From Acidobacteriaceae bacterium (GTDB lineage: Bacteria; Acidobacteriota; Terriglobia; Terriglobales; Acidobacteriaceae): DNA of 64,000 bases. The stretch lies in the NCBI GenBank assembly GCA_027449965.1, contig DAIDKP010000007.1, positions 62,001 through 126,000 on the forward strand, written 5' to 3'. Below, piece by piece: positions 1 through 9,248 of the stretch. Every line of letters starts with the position of its first letter. Within the stretch, counting starts at the first letter, position 1. The notes beneath the pieces are model-generated. The model ran no database searches, was not told where the DNA came from, and was given only the letters and a program-made list of their open reading frames with translations. Both the position numbers and the translations under genes were made by a program.

Positions 1-1284
1 TTCACCGAAGTGACCAGGCAGGCTGGTCTCTTGCAGTCCAAACTGCGCTGGAACTCCGGCTGCGCCTTCCTCGACTACGACCGCGACGGCCACCTCGATC
101 TCTTCGTCGGCAACTACATCGACTTCGACATCAAAACCGCCCCTGACCCCGCCGATGCCGGCTGCGCGTACAAGGGCATCACCGTTGCCTGCGGACCGCC
201 GGGCCTTGAAGGTGGACACAACATTCTCTATCACAACAACGGCGACGGCACCTTCACCGATGTGAGCGAAAAAGCAGGCATGAATACTGCCATCGGCACG
301 TATGCTCTTTCGGTTGCCGTCGGCGATCTCGACGGCGATGGCTGGCCGGATATTTACGTCGCCAATGATTCCACCGCTGCCACCTTCTATCAGAATCAGA
401 AGGACGGAACATTCAAGGATGTCGCCATCGAAGCAGGCATCGCCTATTCGCCCGACGGCAAGCCGCAGGCCGGCATGGGCGTCTCCATCGGCGACTACGA
501 CCGCGACGGCCAGATGGATATCGTGAAGACCAACTTTGCCGGCGACACTGATTCGCTCTATCAGAACCTCGGCGACGGCACCTTCGAGGATCACACCTAT
601 CTCTCCGGTCTGGGCGTCAACACGCGCTATCTGGGCTGGGGCGTGGGCTTCTTTGACATGGACAACGACGGCTGGCTCGACATCCTCATCTCCAACGGTC
701 ACGTCTATCCGGAGGTCGATGGCACGGCGATCGATGCGCCCTATGCCGAGCACAAGTACCTCTATCGCAACCTGCGCAACGGCCAGTTTGAGGAGGTGAC
801 CAGGCAGGGCGGCCCTGGCATCACGACGCCCGCTCCGGCGCGCGGCTGTGCCTTTGGCGACTACGACAACGATGGCGACATGGATGTGGTCGTCAACTGC
901 ATCAACGATCTGCCGCAACTGCTGCGCTGCGACTCGACATGGACTCACCGCAACTGGATCAAGATTCGGCTGGTCGGCACAAAGAGCAATCGCACCGGCA
1001 TCGGCGCACATCTGCGGCTGACGGCGCAGGTCGATCCCAAAGCGCCCAAGCCCATGCTTCTCATCGATGAGGTGCGCTCCGGCGGCAGCTACTACTCCCA
1101 GAACGACTTTCGCCTGCACTTCGGCCTCGACCAGGCCAAGGCGGTAGACACGCTGGAGATTCGCTGGCCTTCAGGAACGGTGGATACGCTCAAGGCGTTA
1201 GCCGTGAACAAGCTGTATGTCATTCAGGAAGGCGGTAAGATTCTGAAGACGCAGGCGATGGATGGTTTCGTCAAAAAATCCTGA
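1..1284 (+). CDS. CRTAC1-like FG-GAP/VCBS repeat protein with ASPIC/UnbV-type C-terminus (5' truncated by window)
   Basis: Frame is open from base 1; repeated D-x-D-x-D-G motifs (FLDYDRDGHLDLFVGN, GDLDGDGWPDIYVAND, GDYDNDGDMDVVV) and C-terminal IRLVGTKSNRTGIGAHLRL..GGSYYSQNDFRLHFGL typical of ASPIC/UnbV. Confidence 0.85.
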   Translation, partial: FTEVTRQAGLLQSKLRWNSGCAFLDYDRDGHLDLFVGNYIDFDIKTAPDPADAGCAYKGITVACGPPGLEGGHNILYHNNGDGTFTDVSEKAGMNTAIGTYALSVAVGDLDGDGWPDIYVANDSTAATFYQNQKDGTFKDVAIEAGIAYSPDGKPQAGMGVSIGDYDRDGQMDIVKTNFAGDTDSLYQNLGDGTFEDHTYLSGLGVNTRYLGWGVGFFDMDNDGWLDILISNGHVYPEVDGTAIDAPYAEHKYLYRNLRNGQFEEVTRQGGPGITTPAPARGCAFGDYDNDGDMDVVVNCINDLPQLLRCDSTWTHRNWIKIRLVGTKSNRTGIGAHLRLTAQVDPKAPKPMLLIDEVRSGGSYYSQNDFRLHFGLDQAKAVDTLEIRWPSGTVDTLKALAVNKLYVIQEGGKILKTQAMDGFVKKS

Positions 1285-1293
1285 GCAGGGAAA

Positions 1294-2766
1294 TCAGCCC
1301 GCTGTGCCGCCCACGGTCATCCGGTCCAGCTTGATCGTCGGCATGCCCACGCCGACGGGCACCGACTGCCCCGCCTTGCCGCAGGTGCCAATGCCTTCGT
1401 CCAGCCGCAGGTCGTGACCCACCATCGAGACGTAGCGCAGCGCCTCCGGCCCATTGCCAATCAGCGTCGCATCGCGCACCGGAGCGGTAATCTTTCCATC
1501 TTCGATCAGGTAAGCTTCCGAGGCGGAGAAGACAAACTTCCCGTTCGTGATGTCCACCTGTCCACCGCCAAAGTTGACCGCATACAGGCCGCGCTTCACG
1601 CTGCGCAGGATCTCTTCCGGTTCATCCTGTCCAGCCAGCATATACGTGTTCGTCATGCGCGGCATGGGGATGCACTGGTAGCTTTCGCGCCGTCCGGAGC
1701 CGGTGTTGGCCGCGCCAGTCAGCCGCGCTGAGAGTTTGTCTGTCAGGTAGCCGCGCAGGATTCCGCCTTCGATCAGCACCGTCTCCTGCGTCGCCGATCC
1801 TTCGTCGTCCACATTGAGCGAGCCGCGCCGCCCGGCCATCGTTCCGTTGTCCACCACGGTCACCTTGCTGCTGGCCACCTGCTGGCCAATCAGCCCGGAA
1901 AACGCCGACGTGCCTTTGCGATTGAAGTCTGCTTCGAGGCCGTGGCCCACAGCTTCGTGCAGCAGAATTCCCGGCCATCCCGGACCCAGCACCACTTCCA
2001 TCTCGCCTGCCGGGGCGGGGCGCGCGTCCAGTTGCAGAATCGCGCCCCGCGCGGCCTCCCGCGCCATGTGCTCGGGGCTTTTTGTTTCAGCGAACTGCTC
2101 CATGCCCGCTCTGCCACCGCCGCCGGCGCTGCCGCGTGTGCTGTTTTGCGCGTCCTGGGCAATGACAAAAACATTCAGCCGGGCCAGCGGCTGCGTGTCG
2201 CTGGCAAAGGCTCCATCCGAGCCGATGACGAGGATGCGCCGCAGCTCCTCGGCATAGCTGGCGCGCACCTGCACGATGCGCGCGTCAAAGCTGCGCGCGG
2301 CCCGGTCAGCGCGCTGGATCAGTTCCAGCCGGGCTGCAAGGTCCAGGTCAAATCCGCCGATCGGAACCGGATACAGATCCGTGCTGCGCGCATCCTGAAA
2401 ACCAACGATCGGCTGCTTTGCCGGGCCGCTGGCGATCATCGCCGCTGTCCTTGCCGCTTGCACCAACCGCTCCGGGCTGAGATTGTCGGTGTAGGCATAG
2501 CCGGTGCGCTCGCCTGCTATGACACGCACGCCGCACCCGACGCTCGTGCCCGTGCTGGCTGACTTCACAATCTGCTCCTCGATGCCAAGCGAGGTGGCTG
2601 TGACCGATTCAAAGTAGAGATCGGCAAACTCGCCGCCCGCGCTCAGCGCCTCGCCTAAACAGCGCTCCAGCAACCGCTCCGTAATGCCAAACTTCTGAAA
2701 GAAATAGTGGCGATGATTTTCCAGCTCGGTTGGCGACGGAGTGAGTGCGTTCAGCGCAGTTTCCAT
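1294..2766 (-). CDS. tldD: TldD/PmbA family metalloprotease, TldD-like
   Basis: Contains GPGWPGILLHEAVGHGLEADFNRKGTSAFSGLIGQ (HExxxH) and C-terminal IGTCGKAGQSVPVGVGMPTIKLDRMTVGG. Start placed at internal Met METALNAL; ORF extends to 2883. Confidence 0.92.
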   Translation of the reverse strand: METALNALTPSPTELENHRHYFFQKFGITERLLERCLGEALSAGGEFADLYFESVTATSLGIEEQIVKSASTGTSVGCGVRVIAGERTGYAYTDNLSPERLVQAARTAAMIASGPAKQPIVGFQDARSTDLYPVPIGGFDLDLAARLELIQRADRAARSFDARIVQVRASYAEELRRILVIGSDGAFASDTQPLARLNVFVIAQDAQNSTRGSAGGGGRAGMEQFAETKSPEHMAREAARGAILQLDARPAPAGEMEVVLGPGWPGILLHEAVGHGLEADFNRKGTSAFSGLIGQQVASSKVTVVDNGTMAGRRGSLNVDDEGSATQETVLIEGGILRGYLTDKLSARLTGAANTGSGRRESYQCIPMPRMTNTYMLAGQDEPEEILRSVKRGLYAVNFGGGQVDITNGKFVFSASEAYLIEDGKITAPVRDATLIGNGPEALRYVSMVGHDLRLDEGIGTCGKAGQSVPVGVGMPTIKLDRMTVGGTAG

Positions 2767-2881
2767 ATCTTCAGTGTACGCTGGCAGGGAATTGCCAGCG
2801 TGGGCTGTGCGCGGCCAGGCATCCATCTCTGGTGCCGGATCGGGATGCGGTGCAAGGCTGCCGCATGGTACGCTGCTCAAC

Positions 2882-3067
2882 ATGAAACGAATTGCGCTTG
2901 CCCTCTTCGCTCTTGTACTGTGCGCCGCGCCGGGTTATGCTGCCGGTCGCAAGCACCATCTTTTTCACCACAAACATCACCATCGCCACGGTCATCACAG
3001 CGCGCATCACTCGGCAAAGTCCAGCGGAACCAGAAGCGCAGCCGCAACGAAGACGACGACAAAGTAG
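2882..3067 (+). CDS. Small secreted histidine-rich protein (61 aa)
   Basis: ORF MKRIALALFALVLCAAPGYAAGRKHHLFHHKHHHRHGHHSAHHSAKSS...; N-terminal signal peptide followed by 12 His in 22 residues. Confidence 0.6.
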   Translation: MKRIALALFALVLCAAPGYAAGRKHHLFHHKHHHRHGHHSAHHSAKSSGTRSAAATKTTTK

Positions 3068-3091
3068 AAACACCCAGACAAGAGGATAGCC

Positions 3092-3637
3092 ATGACGCTG
3101 AACACGACTCTGGAAGAGTTGAAGTACCCGATTGGAAAGTTTTCCCGAACCGCCGAGAGTACGCCGGAGTTGCGTGCGGCCAGCATGGAGACGCTGCGCC
3201 AGTTGCCTCGCGCCCTGCGCAAGGCTCTGGAAGGGCTGAACGAGCAGCAGCTTGACACGCCGTATCGCGAGGGCGGATGGACGGTGCGCCAGACAGTGCA
3301 TCACCTGGCCGACAGTCACATGAACTCGTATGTGCGCTTCAAGCTGGCGCTCACCGAGGATTGGCCCGCAATCACTGCCTACGACGAGGCGGCATGGGCA
3401 GAGCTGCCGGATAGTGTGCAGCTTCCCGTCGAAGTCTCGCTCACGCTGATTGACGCGCTCCATGCGCGCTGGGTGGCATTGCTGGAGTCGATGAGTGAGG
3501 AGCAGTTTCTGCAGCGCGGCTACGTGCATCCGAAGAGTGGCCGACAGTCGCTCGCGCTGGCGCTGGGCATCTATGACTGGCACAGCCGTCATCACACGGC
3601 GCACATCGTACAGCTGCGCCAGTCCAAAGGCTGGTAA
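3092..3637 (+). CDS. DinB/YfiT-like putative metal-dependent hydrolase
   Basis: YPIGKFSR..., GGWTVRQTVHHLADSHMNSYVRFKLALTED...YDWHSRHHTAHI; His pattern of the DinB/YfiT four-helix family. Confidence 0.88.
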   Translation: MTLNTTLEELKYPIGKFSRTAESTPELRAASMETLRQLPRALRKALEGLNEQQLDTPYREGGWTVRQTVHHLADSHMNSYVRFKLALTEDWPAITAYDEAAWAELPDSVQLPVEVSLTLIDALHARWVALLESMSEEQFLQRGYVHPKSGRQSLALALGIYDWHSRHHTAHIVQLRQSKGW

Positions 3638-3643
3638 TCTCGC

Positions 3644-5281
3644 TTGTCCGCCGATGCCAGAAGGAATCTCCAGAGCAGTGATTCCGGCACAGCGCAGTCG
3701 GCTGAGAAGCTGGCCGAGGCCGTCGAGAACTACATCACAGACCATCCTGAATCTGTAGTTCTGGAAGATGGCGGCCTGCTTTTCGATCTGCGTCTGGCGC
3801 GGTACTCCCTTTCGCTCGCGCATGGCCGCTGCCTGCTGCAGTTCTGGAGCGAGGAGCGGAATCTGGTGCGGACAGTGGTCGGCGCTCAACTCCGCCCTGG
3901 CTGCCTGCGGCTCATCACCCGGCGCATGGGAGTCAGCAAGCCCGGTGCGCTGGAGATTGTCGCCCAGCGCGACCGGCGCACGCCCACTGCACGCGAGAGC
4001 GAGCGCCGGCAGTATCAGCGGCTGCTGGAGCGTGTGCTCATGCGGCAGTCTCCCGACTGGACACCGGATGGTTTCCGTTCCGCCGCAGACCTGGAGCATA
4101 GCTTCGGGCCTGCGTATGTGCGCGGGCAACTGCTGCAGGGCAGCCGCGGAATGCAGGCTGAAGCGGTGATCGGCGTCAGCGCCGCGGAGTCCAGGGCGAC
4201 CGTCGATGGTGTGCTCACCGTCGGACTGCTTTGGCTGGACCATTGCCGCACGCACAATGTGGGCAAGAGCCCTCGCCAGCGCCACTACGGCGCGCTGCGC
4301 GTGATTGTGCCCGTTGGAATGGAGCAGACTACGGCTGCGCGCATGCGATGGCTGCACCCCGGGTTGGCTGCCTGGAGGCTTTTCACGCTGGATGAAAAGA
4401 CCGAAGAGTTGACCGCCGTTGAGATGGAAGAAGACGGAAATCAAAACCTGCGCCTGACCCACGCCTTTGATGCGCAGGCGGCGATCGAGCGCGCGCAGCC
4501 GGGCATCGAAGCATTGCTGGCGCTGCTGCCGGCCCATGCTGCCGCTCGCGTGGAGGCGCGCGCCAAAGAAGCGACCGAAGTCGCGCTTCTGCTCGAGGGG
4601 TTGGAGTTTGCACGAGTTCGGCAGCAGGCCGCCTATGGATCGTTCGCTCAAACGCTTGAGGTTACCTTCGGCGCGGGTGGAAACGAAACGCTGCTCAACG
4701 TGGAGACAGAGCCGCTTTGCCGTTCGCTGCTGGCTCGTCTCTTCGCAGCGCGTCATCCCAATGGAACCATCAAGGATGCGCTCTTCCGCCTGCGTACCGA
4801 AGGGTGGCTCGAGTCACGCATTCGCACCGGCATCACAGAGTTTTTGCCCGCGCTGCGGCAGGAGTTTCTTTACTCGCAGGTGCCCGCCATGGCCAGCGGA
4901 GAGCGCGGCATGATGGACCTGCTCACTGTGGACCGCTCCGGACGCCTGGTAGTCATCGAGGTGAAGGCCGACGAAGACCTGCATCTGCCATTGCAGGCGC
5001 TCGACTACTGGATGTGTGTGCGCTCTCTGCATGGCGACCGTGGGCTGGACCATGCAACAGGACGAATGCTCGATGCATGGCAGCGCAGCGGATATTTTCC
5101 CGGAGTGGAGATGGCGGATCTCCCGCCAAAGATTCTGCTCGTCGCTCCGGCGCTGCGCATTCATCCGGCAAATGAGATCGTCCTGCGGTATCTTTCCCCA
5201 CAGGTGGAATGGGAGTTGATTGCCGTCGGTGAGGACTGGCGCACGGCGTTGAAGACTGTCTTTCGCAAGCGGCGCGGCTGA
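3644..5281 (+). CDS. Uncharacterised protein (545 aa) with possible C-terminal PD-(D/E)XK nuclease-like motif
   Basis: Long ORF from a TTG start 6 bp after the DinB-like gene; C-terminal MDLLTVDRSGRLVVIEVKADEDLHLPLQALDYW fits D-xn-E-x-K. Confidence 0.75.
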   Translation: MSADARRNLQSSDSGTAQSAEKLAEAVENYITDHPESVVLEDGGLLFDLRLARYSLSLAHGRCLLQFWSEERNLVRTVVGAQLRPGCLRLITRRMGVSKPGALEIVAQRDRRTPTARESERRQYQRLLERVLMRQSPDWTPDGFRSAADLEHSFGPAYVRGQLLQGSRGMQAEAVIGVSAAESRATVDGVLTVGLLWLDHCRTHNVGKSPRQRHYGALRVIVPVGMEQTTAARMRWLHPGLAAWRLFTLDEKTEELTAVEMEEDGNQNLRLTHAFDAQAAIERAQPGIEALLALLPAHAAARVEARAKEATEVALLLEGLEFARVRQQAAYGSFAQTLEVTFGAGGNETLLNVETEPLCRSLLARLFAARHPNGTIKDALFRLRTEGWLESRIRTGITEFLPALRQEFLYSQVPAMASGERGMMDLLTVDRSGRLVVIEVKADEDLHLPLQALDYWMCVRSLHGDRGLDHATGRMLDAWQRSGYFPGVEMADLPPKILLVAPALRIHPANEIVLRYLSPQVEWELIAVGEDWRTALKTVFRKRRG

Positions 5282-5325
5282 GAGACGTTCGCCAGCTATC
5301 AAGCACGCCAGCCTGCAAGCACGCT

Positions 5326-6561
5326 TCAGCCGGAGCATGCAAATGCCGAGGATGCAAGCGCGTCTCCGGTGTTCGTGTCCTCGGCGTCCGGGAGTTCTTC
5401 GGCAGCGGTCGAGACGGCCAGCCGCGACTCAAAGAAGCGATCCACCGCATCGAGCACTTCGCGTCCCGTCTTGCAGACGAAGACCTGCTGGCGGAGTTTT
5501 GCGCCACCGGCGACGCCGTGCGTGAACCAGGAGGCGAACTGCTTCATCTTCCCGGCCGTCTCGCCGTGGCGTGCGTCGCGTGGCAACAACTGACTGGCCT
5601 CGGCTTCTGCGAGCAGCATCTGGAAGTAGGTGCGAATCATGCGCCAGCGGTCAGCCTCCGTCGGCTGGGTGTAGGCGCCGGTGGCCGTGTATTCGGCGAT
5701 CTGGCGGAAGATCCACGGATTCGACGGCGCCGCGCGACCGATCATCACCGCGTCGCAGCCGCTCTGGTCAACCATGGCCGCCGCGTCCTCCGGCGTGCGA
5801 ATGTCGCCGTTGCCGATAACCGGAATCCGCACCGCATCCTTGACGGCGGCAATCCATTCCCAGCGCGCCTGGCCGGTGTAGGCCTGTTCGCGCGTGCGGG
5901 CGTGGAGCGCGACGGCGTTGAGGCCCTCCGACTCGGCCATCCGGGCAAGCTCCACACAGATGATCGAAGCGTCGCTCCAGCCCAGGCGGAACTTGACCGT
6001 GAAGGGAATTGAGACGGCAGCGCGCACGGCGCGAAAAATTTCTCCAATGCGCGGCAGGTCGCGCAGCAGGCCCGATCCGCCGTTGCAGCCGACCACGCGT
6101 TTGGCCGGGCAGCCGAGGTTCAGGTCAACCGTATCAAAGCCGGTCTGCTCGACGATGCGCGCGGCCTCGGCCAGCGTCTCGGGATTCGACCCGAAGATCT
6201 GCGCGGCGATCGGGTGCTCGTCCTCGTAAAAGGTCAGGTAGCGCTTGCGTTTGGACTCGCGCATGCGCGAGAGTCCGTCGGCGGAGGTGAACTCGGTCAT
6301 GAGCAGGCCGCAGCCGGATTGCTGGTTGGTGATGGCATCCTCGACGGTCTCGCCATCGTGACCGGGCGTGAAGAGGCTGGCGTGGCGGATGAAGCGGCGG
6401 AAGACCGTGTCCGTGACCCCGGCCATGGGCGCGAGGACCGTTGCCGGAGCAACCGTGACGGGTCCGATGGCAAACGAAGCCGGGACACGCGCCGAAGCCG
6501 GCATCGCGTGCTCGATCGGGTTGTCCCAGCTCTTTTTCACGGTGAAACCCTTGCCTGCCAT
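5326..6561 (-). CDS. dusB: tRNA-dihydrouridine synthase (DusB-like)
   Basis: LAPMAGVTDTVFRR, NLGCPAKRVVGCNGGSGLLRDL, VKFRLGWSD, HARTREQAYTGQARWEWIAAVKDAVRIPVIGNGDI. Start could be internal at about 6504. Confidence 0.9.
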   Translation of the reverse strand: MAGKGFTVKKSWDNPIEHAMPASARVPASFAIGPVTVAPATVLAPMAGVTDTVFRRFIRHASLFTPGHDGETVEDAITNQQSGCGLLMTEFTSADGLSRMRESKRKRYLTFYEDEHPIAAQIFGSNPETLAEAARIVEQTGFDTVDLNLGCPAKRVVGCNGGSGLLRDLPRIGEIFRAVRAAVSIPFTVKFRLGWSDASIICVELARMAESEGLNAVALHARTREQAYTGQARWEWIAAVKDAVRIPVIGNGDIRTPEDAAAMVDQSGCDAVMIGRAAPSNPWIFRQIAEYTATGAYTQPTEADRWRMIRTYFQMLLAEAEASQLLPRDARHGETAGKMKQFASWFTHGVAGGAKLRQQVFVCKTGREVLDAVDRFFESRLAVSTAAEELPDAEDTNTGDALASSAFACSG

Positions 6562-6580
6562 CCTGCCCTCGATGCAGATG

Positions 6581-7132
6581 CTATATTCGCTCTTCGTCCG
6601 GTATCTGCCAGTTGGGCGTGTGCTCGGAGACGAAGCGATGCGTCATTTCGACCAGTTCTTTAGAAGAACGGAAACGCTCCGGCTTGAGCAGAACGGTCAC
6701 GCTGGCTTCATCTCGACTCAGATCGACATCGAGAATGCCGACGCGACCGACGCCATCCCGAGCAAGAGCCTTTGAGGTAACTTCCTTGAGCAGGTGCGTG
6801 CGGTGCGCGTTCGGGTCATCGCTGAATAGTGCGATGTAGCGGTAGTGACTCGGCAGGGATTGAATCTCTTCCACAACATTCGGAAGTTTGTTTGCAAGCA
6901 GTCCGGATATTTCCTGCAGTCTTGTCCCCGGAGCGATATACAGAAACCAGACCACATGCACATCGCCCGCGCCAGCGCGGTCCACGGCGAGGACATGCAC
7001 TGGAACGCCATTCCACTGGGCTTCAAAGTAAATTTTTGGGATGAGCAGTTTCTGAATCAGGTAGTCCTGCACGGCGTTCATCGCTCTGCCGACATATCGC
7101 TCCGCGAATTTCTGACTTTCTGTCTGAGTCAT
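6581..7132 (-). CDS. Uncharacterised protein paired with the HEPN-like gene
   Basis: ORF MTQTESQKFAERYVGRAMNAVQDYLIQKLLIPKIYFEAQWNGVPVHVLAVDRAGAGDVHVVWF...; its start lies 1 bp past the stop of the upstream gene. Confidence 0.7.
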   Translation of the reverse strand: MTQTESQKFAERYVGRAMNAVQDYLIQKLLIPKIYFEAQWNGVPVHVLAVDRAGAGDVHVVWFLYIAPGTRLQEISGLLANKLPNVVEEIQSLPSHYRYIALFSDDPNAHRTHLLKEVTSKALARDGVGRVGILDVDLSRDEASVTVLLKPERFRSSKELVEMTHRFVSEHTPNWQIPDEERI

Positions 7133-7133
7133 T

Positions 7134-7544
7134 TCACCACCCCTCAATCTGCAATCTTGCACCCGCTTCTTCTGCCCATGCGGCGAAACGCTCCGCCTGA
7201 TCGATGATTTGCTTTGCCGTCGTTTCCTTCAATGTTTCCGCCGAGTACTCGACCCTGCTTTTCATGCCGAGCAATTTCCCGAGTCGATCTGTTCCCTGAA
7301 GCCTGTCAAATTTTCTCGCCGCCAGCAGTCGCTTTAGTTCCTGTGCCGCACTGCCATGATCGTCCGATGCAACGTCGGCTGATCCCAGTCCCGTCCGCAG
7401 AGCATCGCTGTAGGAGATTGCCGAGTGAATGCCGAGCAAAGCCGAGGAAGATCGATAGTCAGTCAGGTCATCCTGCAAGAGTTGCATCCCCTTCAAGAAG
7501 TCCCTTGCACGAGCCAGATAGCTTTGAGCATCCACGAAAGCCAT
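7134..7544 (-). CDS. HEPN-like small helical protein (136 aa)
   Basis: LARARDFLKGMQLLQDD..SSALLGIHSAISYSDALRTGLG..DDHGSAAQELKRLL resembles HEPN-domain proteins; no R-x4-6-H motif visible. Confidence 0.6.
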   Translation of the reverse strand: MAFVDAQSYLARARDFLKGMQLLQDDLTDYRSSSALLGIHSAISYSDALRTGLGSADVASDDHGSAAQELKRLLAARKFDRLQGTDRLGKLLGMKSRVEYSAETLKETTAKQIIDQAERFAAWAEEAGARLQIEGW

Positions 7545-7634
7545 GACAAGATTTTCGCATAGATGCTGATTTCTTCATGGTTTGCGAACGAATCGGGAAG
7601 TGTAAACGCATTGCGCAAGGCCCCGACGCAACAA

Positions 7635-7656
7635 GGCCTCCGCCGCAGCGGAGGCC
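7635..7656 (-). terminator. Hairpin downstream of rpmE
   Basis: Perfect 9-bp stem GGCCTCCGC-cgca-GCGGAGGCC, 23 bp past the rpmE stop. Confidence 0.65.
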
Positions 7657-7678
7657 CGGGAAGTGAAGTATGCGGGAG

Positions 7679-7897
7679 CTACTTCGCTGCGGCCTTATCG
7701 GCATACTTGCGACGGAAGCGCTCGACGCGGCCTGCCGTATCCACCAGGCGCTGCTTGCCGGTGAAGAACGGGTGGCAGTTGGAGCAGATTTCCACGCTGA
7801 TCCGGCCTTTATGGGTGGAGCGCGTTTCAAATGTGTTGCCGCATGAACAATGAACCTGAACGGCTGCGTAATCGGGGTGAATACCTTGTTTGGCCAT
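7679..7897 (-). CDS. rpmE: 50S ribosomal protein L31
   Basis: [65 protein letters not shown]. Confidence 0.97.
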   Translation of the reverse strand: MAKQGIHPDYAAVQVHCSCGNTFETRSTHKGRISVEICSNCHPFFTGKQRLVDTAGRVERFRRKYADKAAAK

Positions 7898-7963
7898 GGT
7901 GACAGATACCTTTCCTGCAATTCTTCCAGTTTACAGCGAGCCTGCTTGGGAAGCAACCACGAA

Positions 7964-9223
7964 CTAGCCGATCACGGCGGCACGCGCCCGCCGACCGAGC
8001 CGCACGACGCATCGCGTGGGCAGTTTTTCCAGTGGAATTACCGATTGTGTCGCCGTTTCGCCGTCCAGTTTCACGGCTCGCTCGGCGATTTTACGGCTGG
8101 CTTCAGCGCCAGATGCGGCCAGTCCCAGCGCAGTCAGCAATTTGGGCAGTCGAATTGCCAACGCTCCCGGCGCGCCGGAGGGTCCAACCAGGTCGGCATA
8201 GGCCACAGCGACCTCCTCGATGTCTTCGCTGACGGCTTTCTGCTGAAACATCTGCGCCCAGTTCTGGTCGGCTCGCTCGGCTTCCGTGGTGCCGTGAAAG
8301 TCGCTCACGAGGGTGCGGGCCAGGCGTTTTTTTGCCTCCATCGGGTGGAACGCGCCTGCGGCGACCTCGGCACGCATGACCTCGACTTCAGAGGTCTTCA
8401 GGTCCGTCAGCAGCGCCCAGTACTTCCACATCAACTCGTCGGAGATGGACATCAGCTTGCCATACATCTCTGCCGCCGCCTCGTGGATTCCAATGGCATT
8501 GCCAAGCGACTTCGACATCTTCTGAATGCCGTCCAGCCCTTCCAGGATCGGCGTCATCAGCACGATCTGTGGTTTTTGTCCGCTGACACGCTGCAACTCG
8601 CGCCCACACAGCAGATTGAACTTCTGATCGGTTCCGCCCAGCTCCACATCGCAGTTCAACGCAACGGAGTCATATCCCTGCATGACGGGATAAAGAAACT
8701 CGTGCAGTCCGATGGGCTGTTCGCTGTCATAGCGACGATGAAAATCATCCCGTTCCAGCATCTGCGAAACCGTAAACTGCGCAGCCAGACGGATCGTTCC
8801 TTCAAACCCAAGCCGGTCCAGCCACTCGGAGTTGAAGCGCACCTCGGTTCGCTCGCGGTCAAGAATGCGAAAAACCTGCTCCTGATAGGTGCGCGCGTTT
8901 TCCGCAATCTGTTCGCGAGTCAGAGGCTTCCGTGTGACATTTCGCCCCGTTGGGTCGCCGATCAGTGAGGTGAAATCGCCGACCAGGAAGATTACCTGAT
9001 GGCCCAGTTGCTGGAAGTGTCGCAGCTTGCGCATGAGAACGGTGTGGCCCAGGTGCAGATCAGGCGCGGTTGGATCAAAGCCGGCCTTCACGCGAAGCGG
9101 TCGTCCGGTTTTGCGGCTCTCTTCCAGGCGTTCGACCAGGTCGCTGGTGCGGATGATCTCCGCCGCGCCTTTTTCCAGCAGGTCCAGTTGTTCTTGTACA
9201 GGGGCAAATGCTGTGGTGCGCAT
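7964..9223 (-). CDS. tyrS: Tyrosyl-tRNA synthetase
   Basis: [52 protein letters not shown]-terminal S4-like region. Confidence 0.96.
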   Translation of the reverse strand: MRTTAFAPVQEQLDLLEKGAAEIIRTSDLVERLEESRKTGRPLRVKAGFDPTAPDLHLGHTVLMRKLRHFQQLGHQVIFLVGDFTSLIGDPTGRNVTRKPLTREQIAENARTYQEQVFRILDRERTEVRFNSEWLDRLGFEGTIRLAAQFTVSQMLERDDFHRRYDSEQPIGLHEFLYPVMQGYDSVALNCDVELGGTDQKFNLLCGRELQRVSGQKPQIVLMTPILEGLDGIQKMSKSLGNAIGIHEAAAEMYGKLMSISDELMWKYWALLTDLKTSEVEVMRAEVAAGAFHPMEAKKRLARTLVSDFHGTTEAERADQNWAQMFQQKAVSEDIEEVAVAYADLVGPSGAPGALAIRLPKLLTALGLAASGAEASRKIAERAVKLDGETATQSVIPLEKLPTRCVVRLGRRARAAVIG

Positions 9224-9248
9224 AGCCCCAGTATAGATTCCCGGAGCA

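Noticed and set aside
2771-4756. 661-aa minus-strand ORF over DinB and the 545-aa gene
   Set aside because: Overlaps well-supported plus-strand genes and has no recognisable domain.
7850-8968. 372-aa plus-strand ORF
   Set aside because: Antisense to tyrS; shadow ORF of GC-rich coding sequence.
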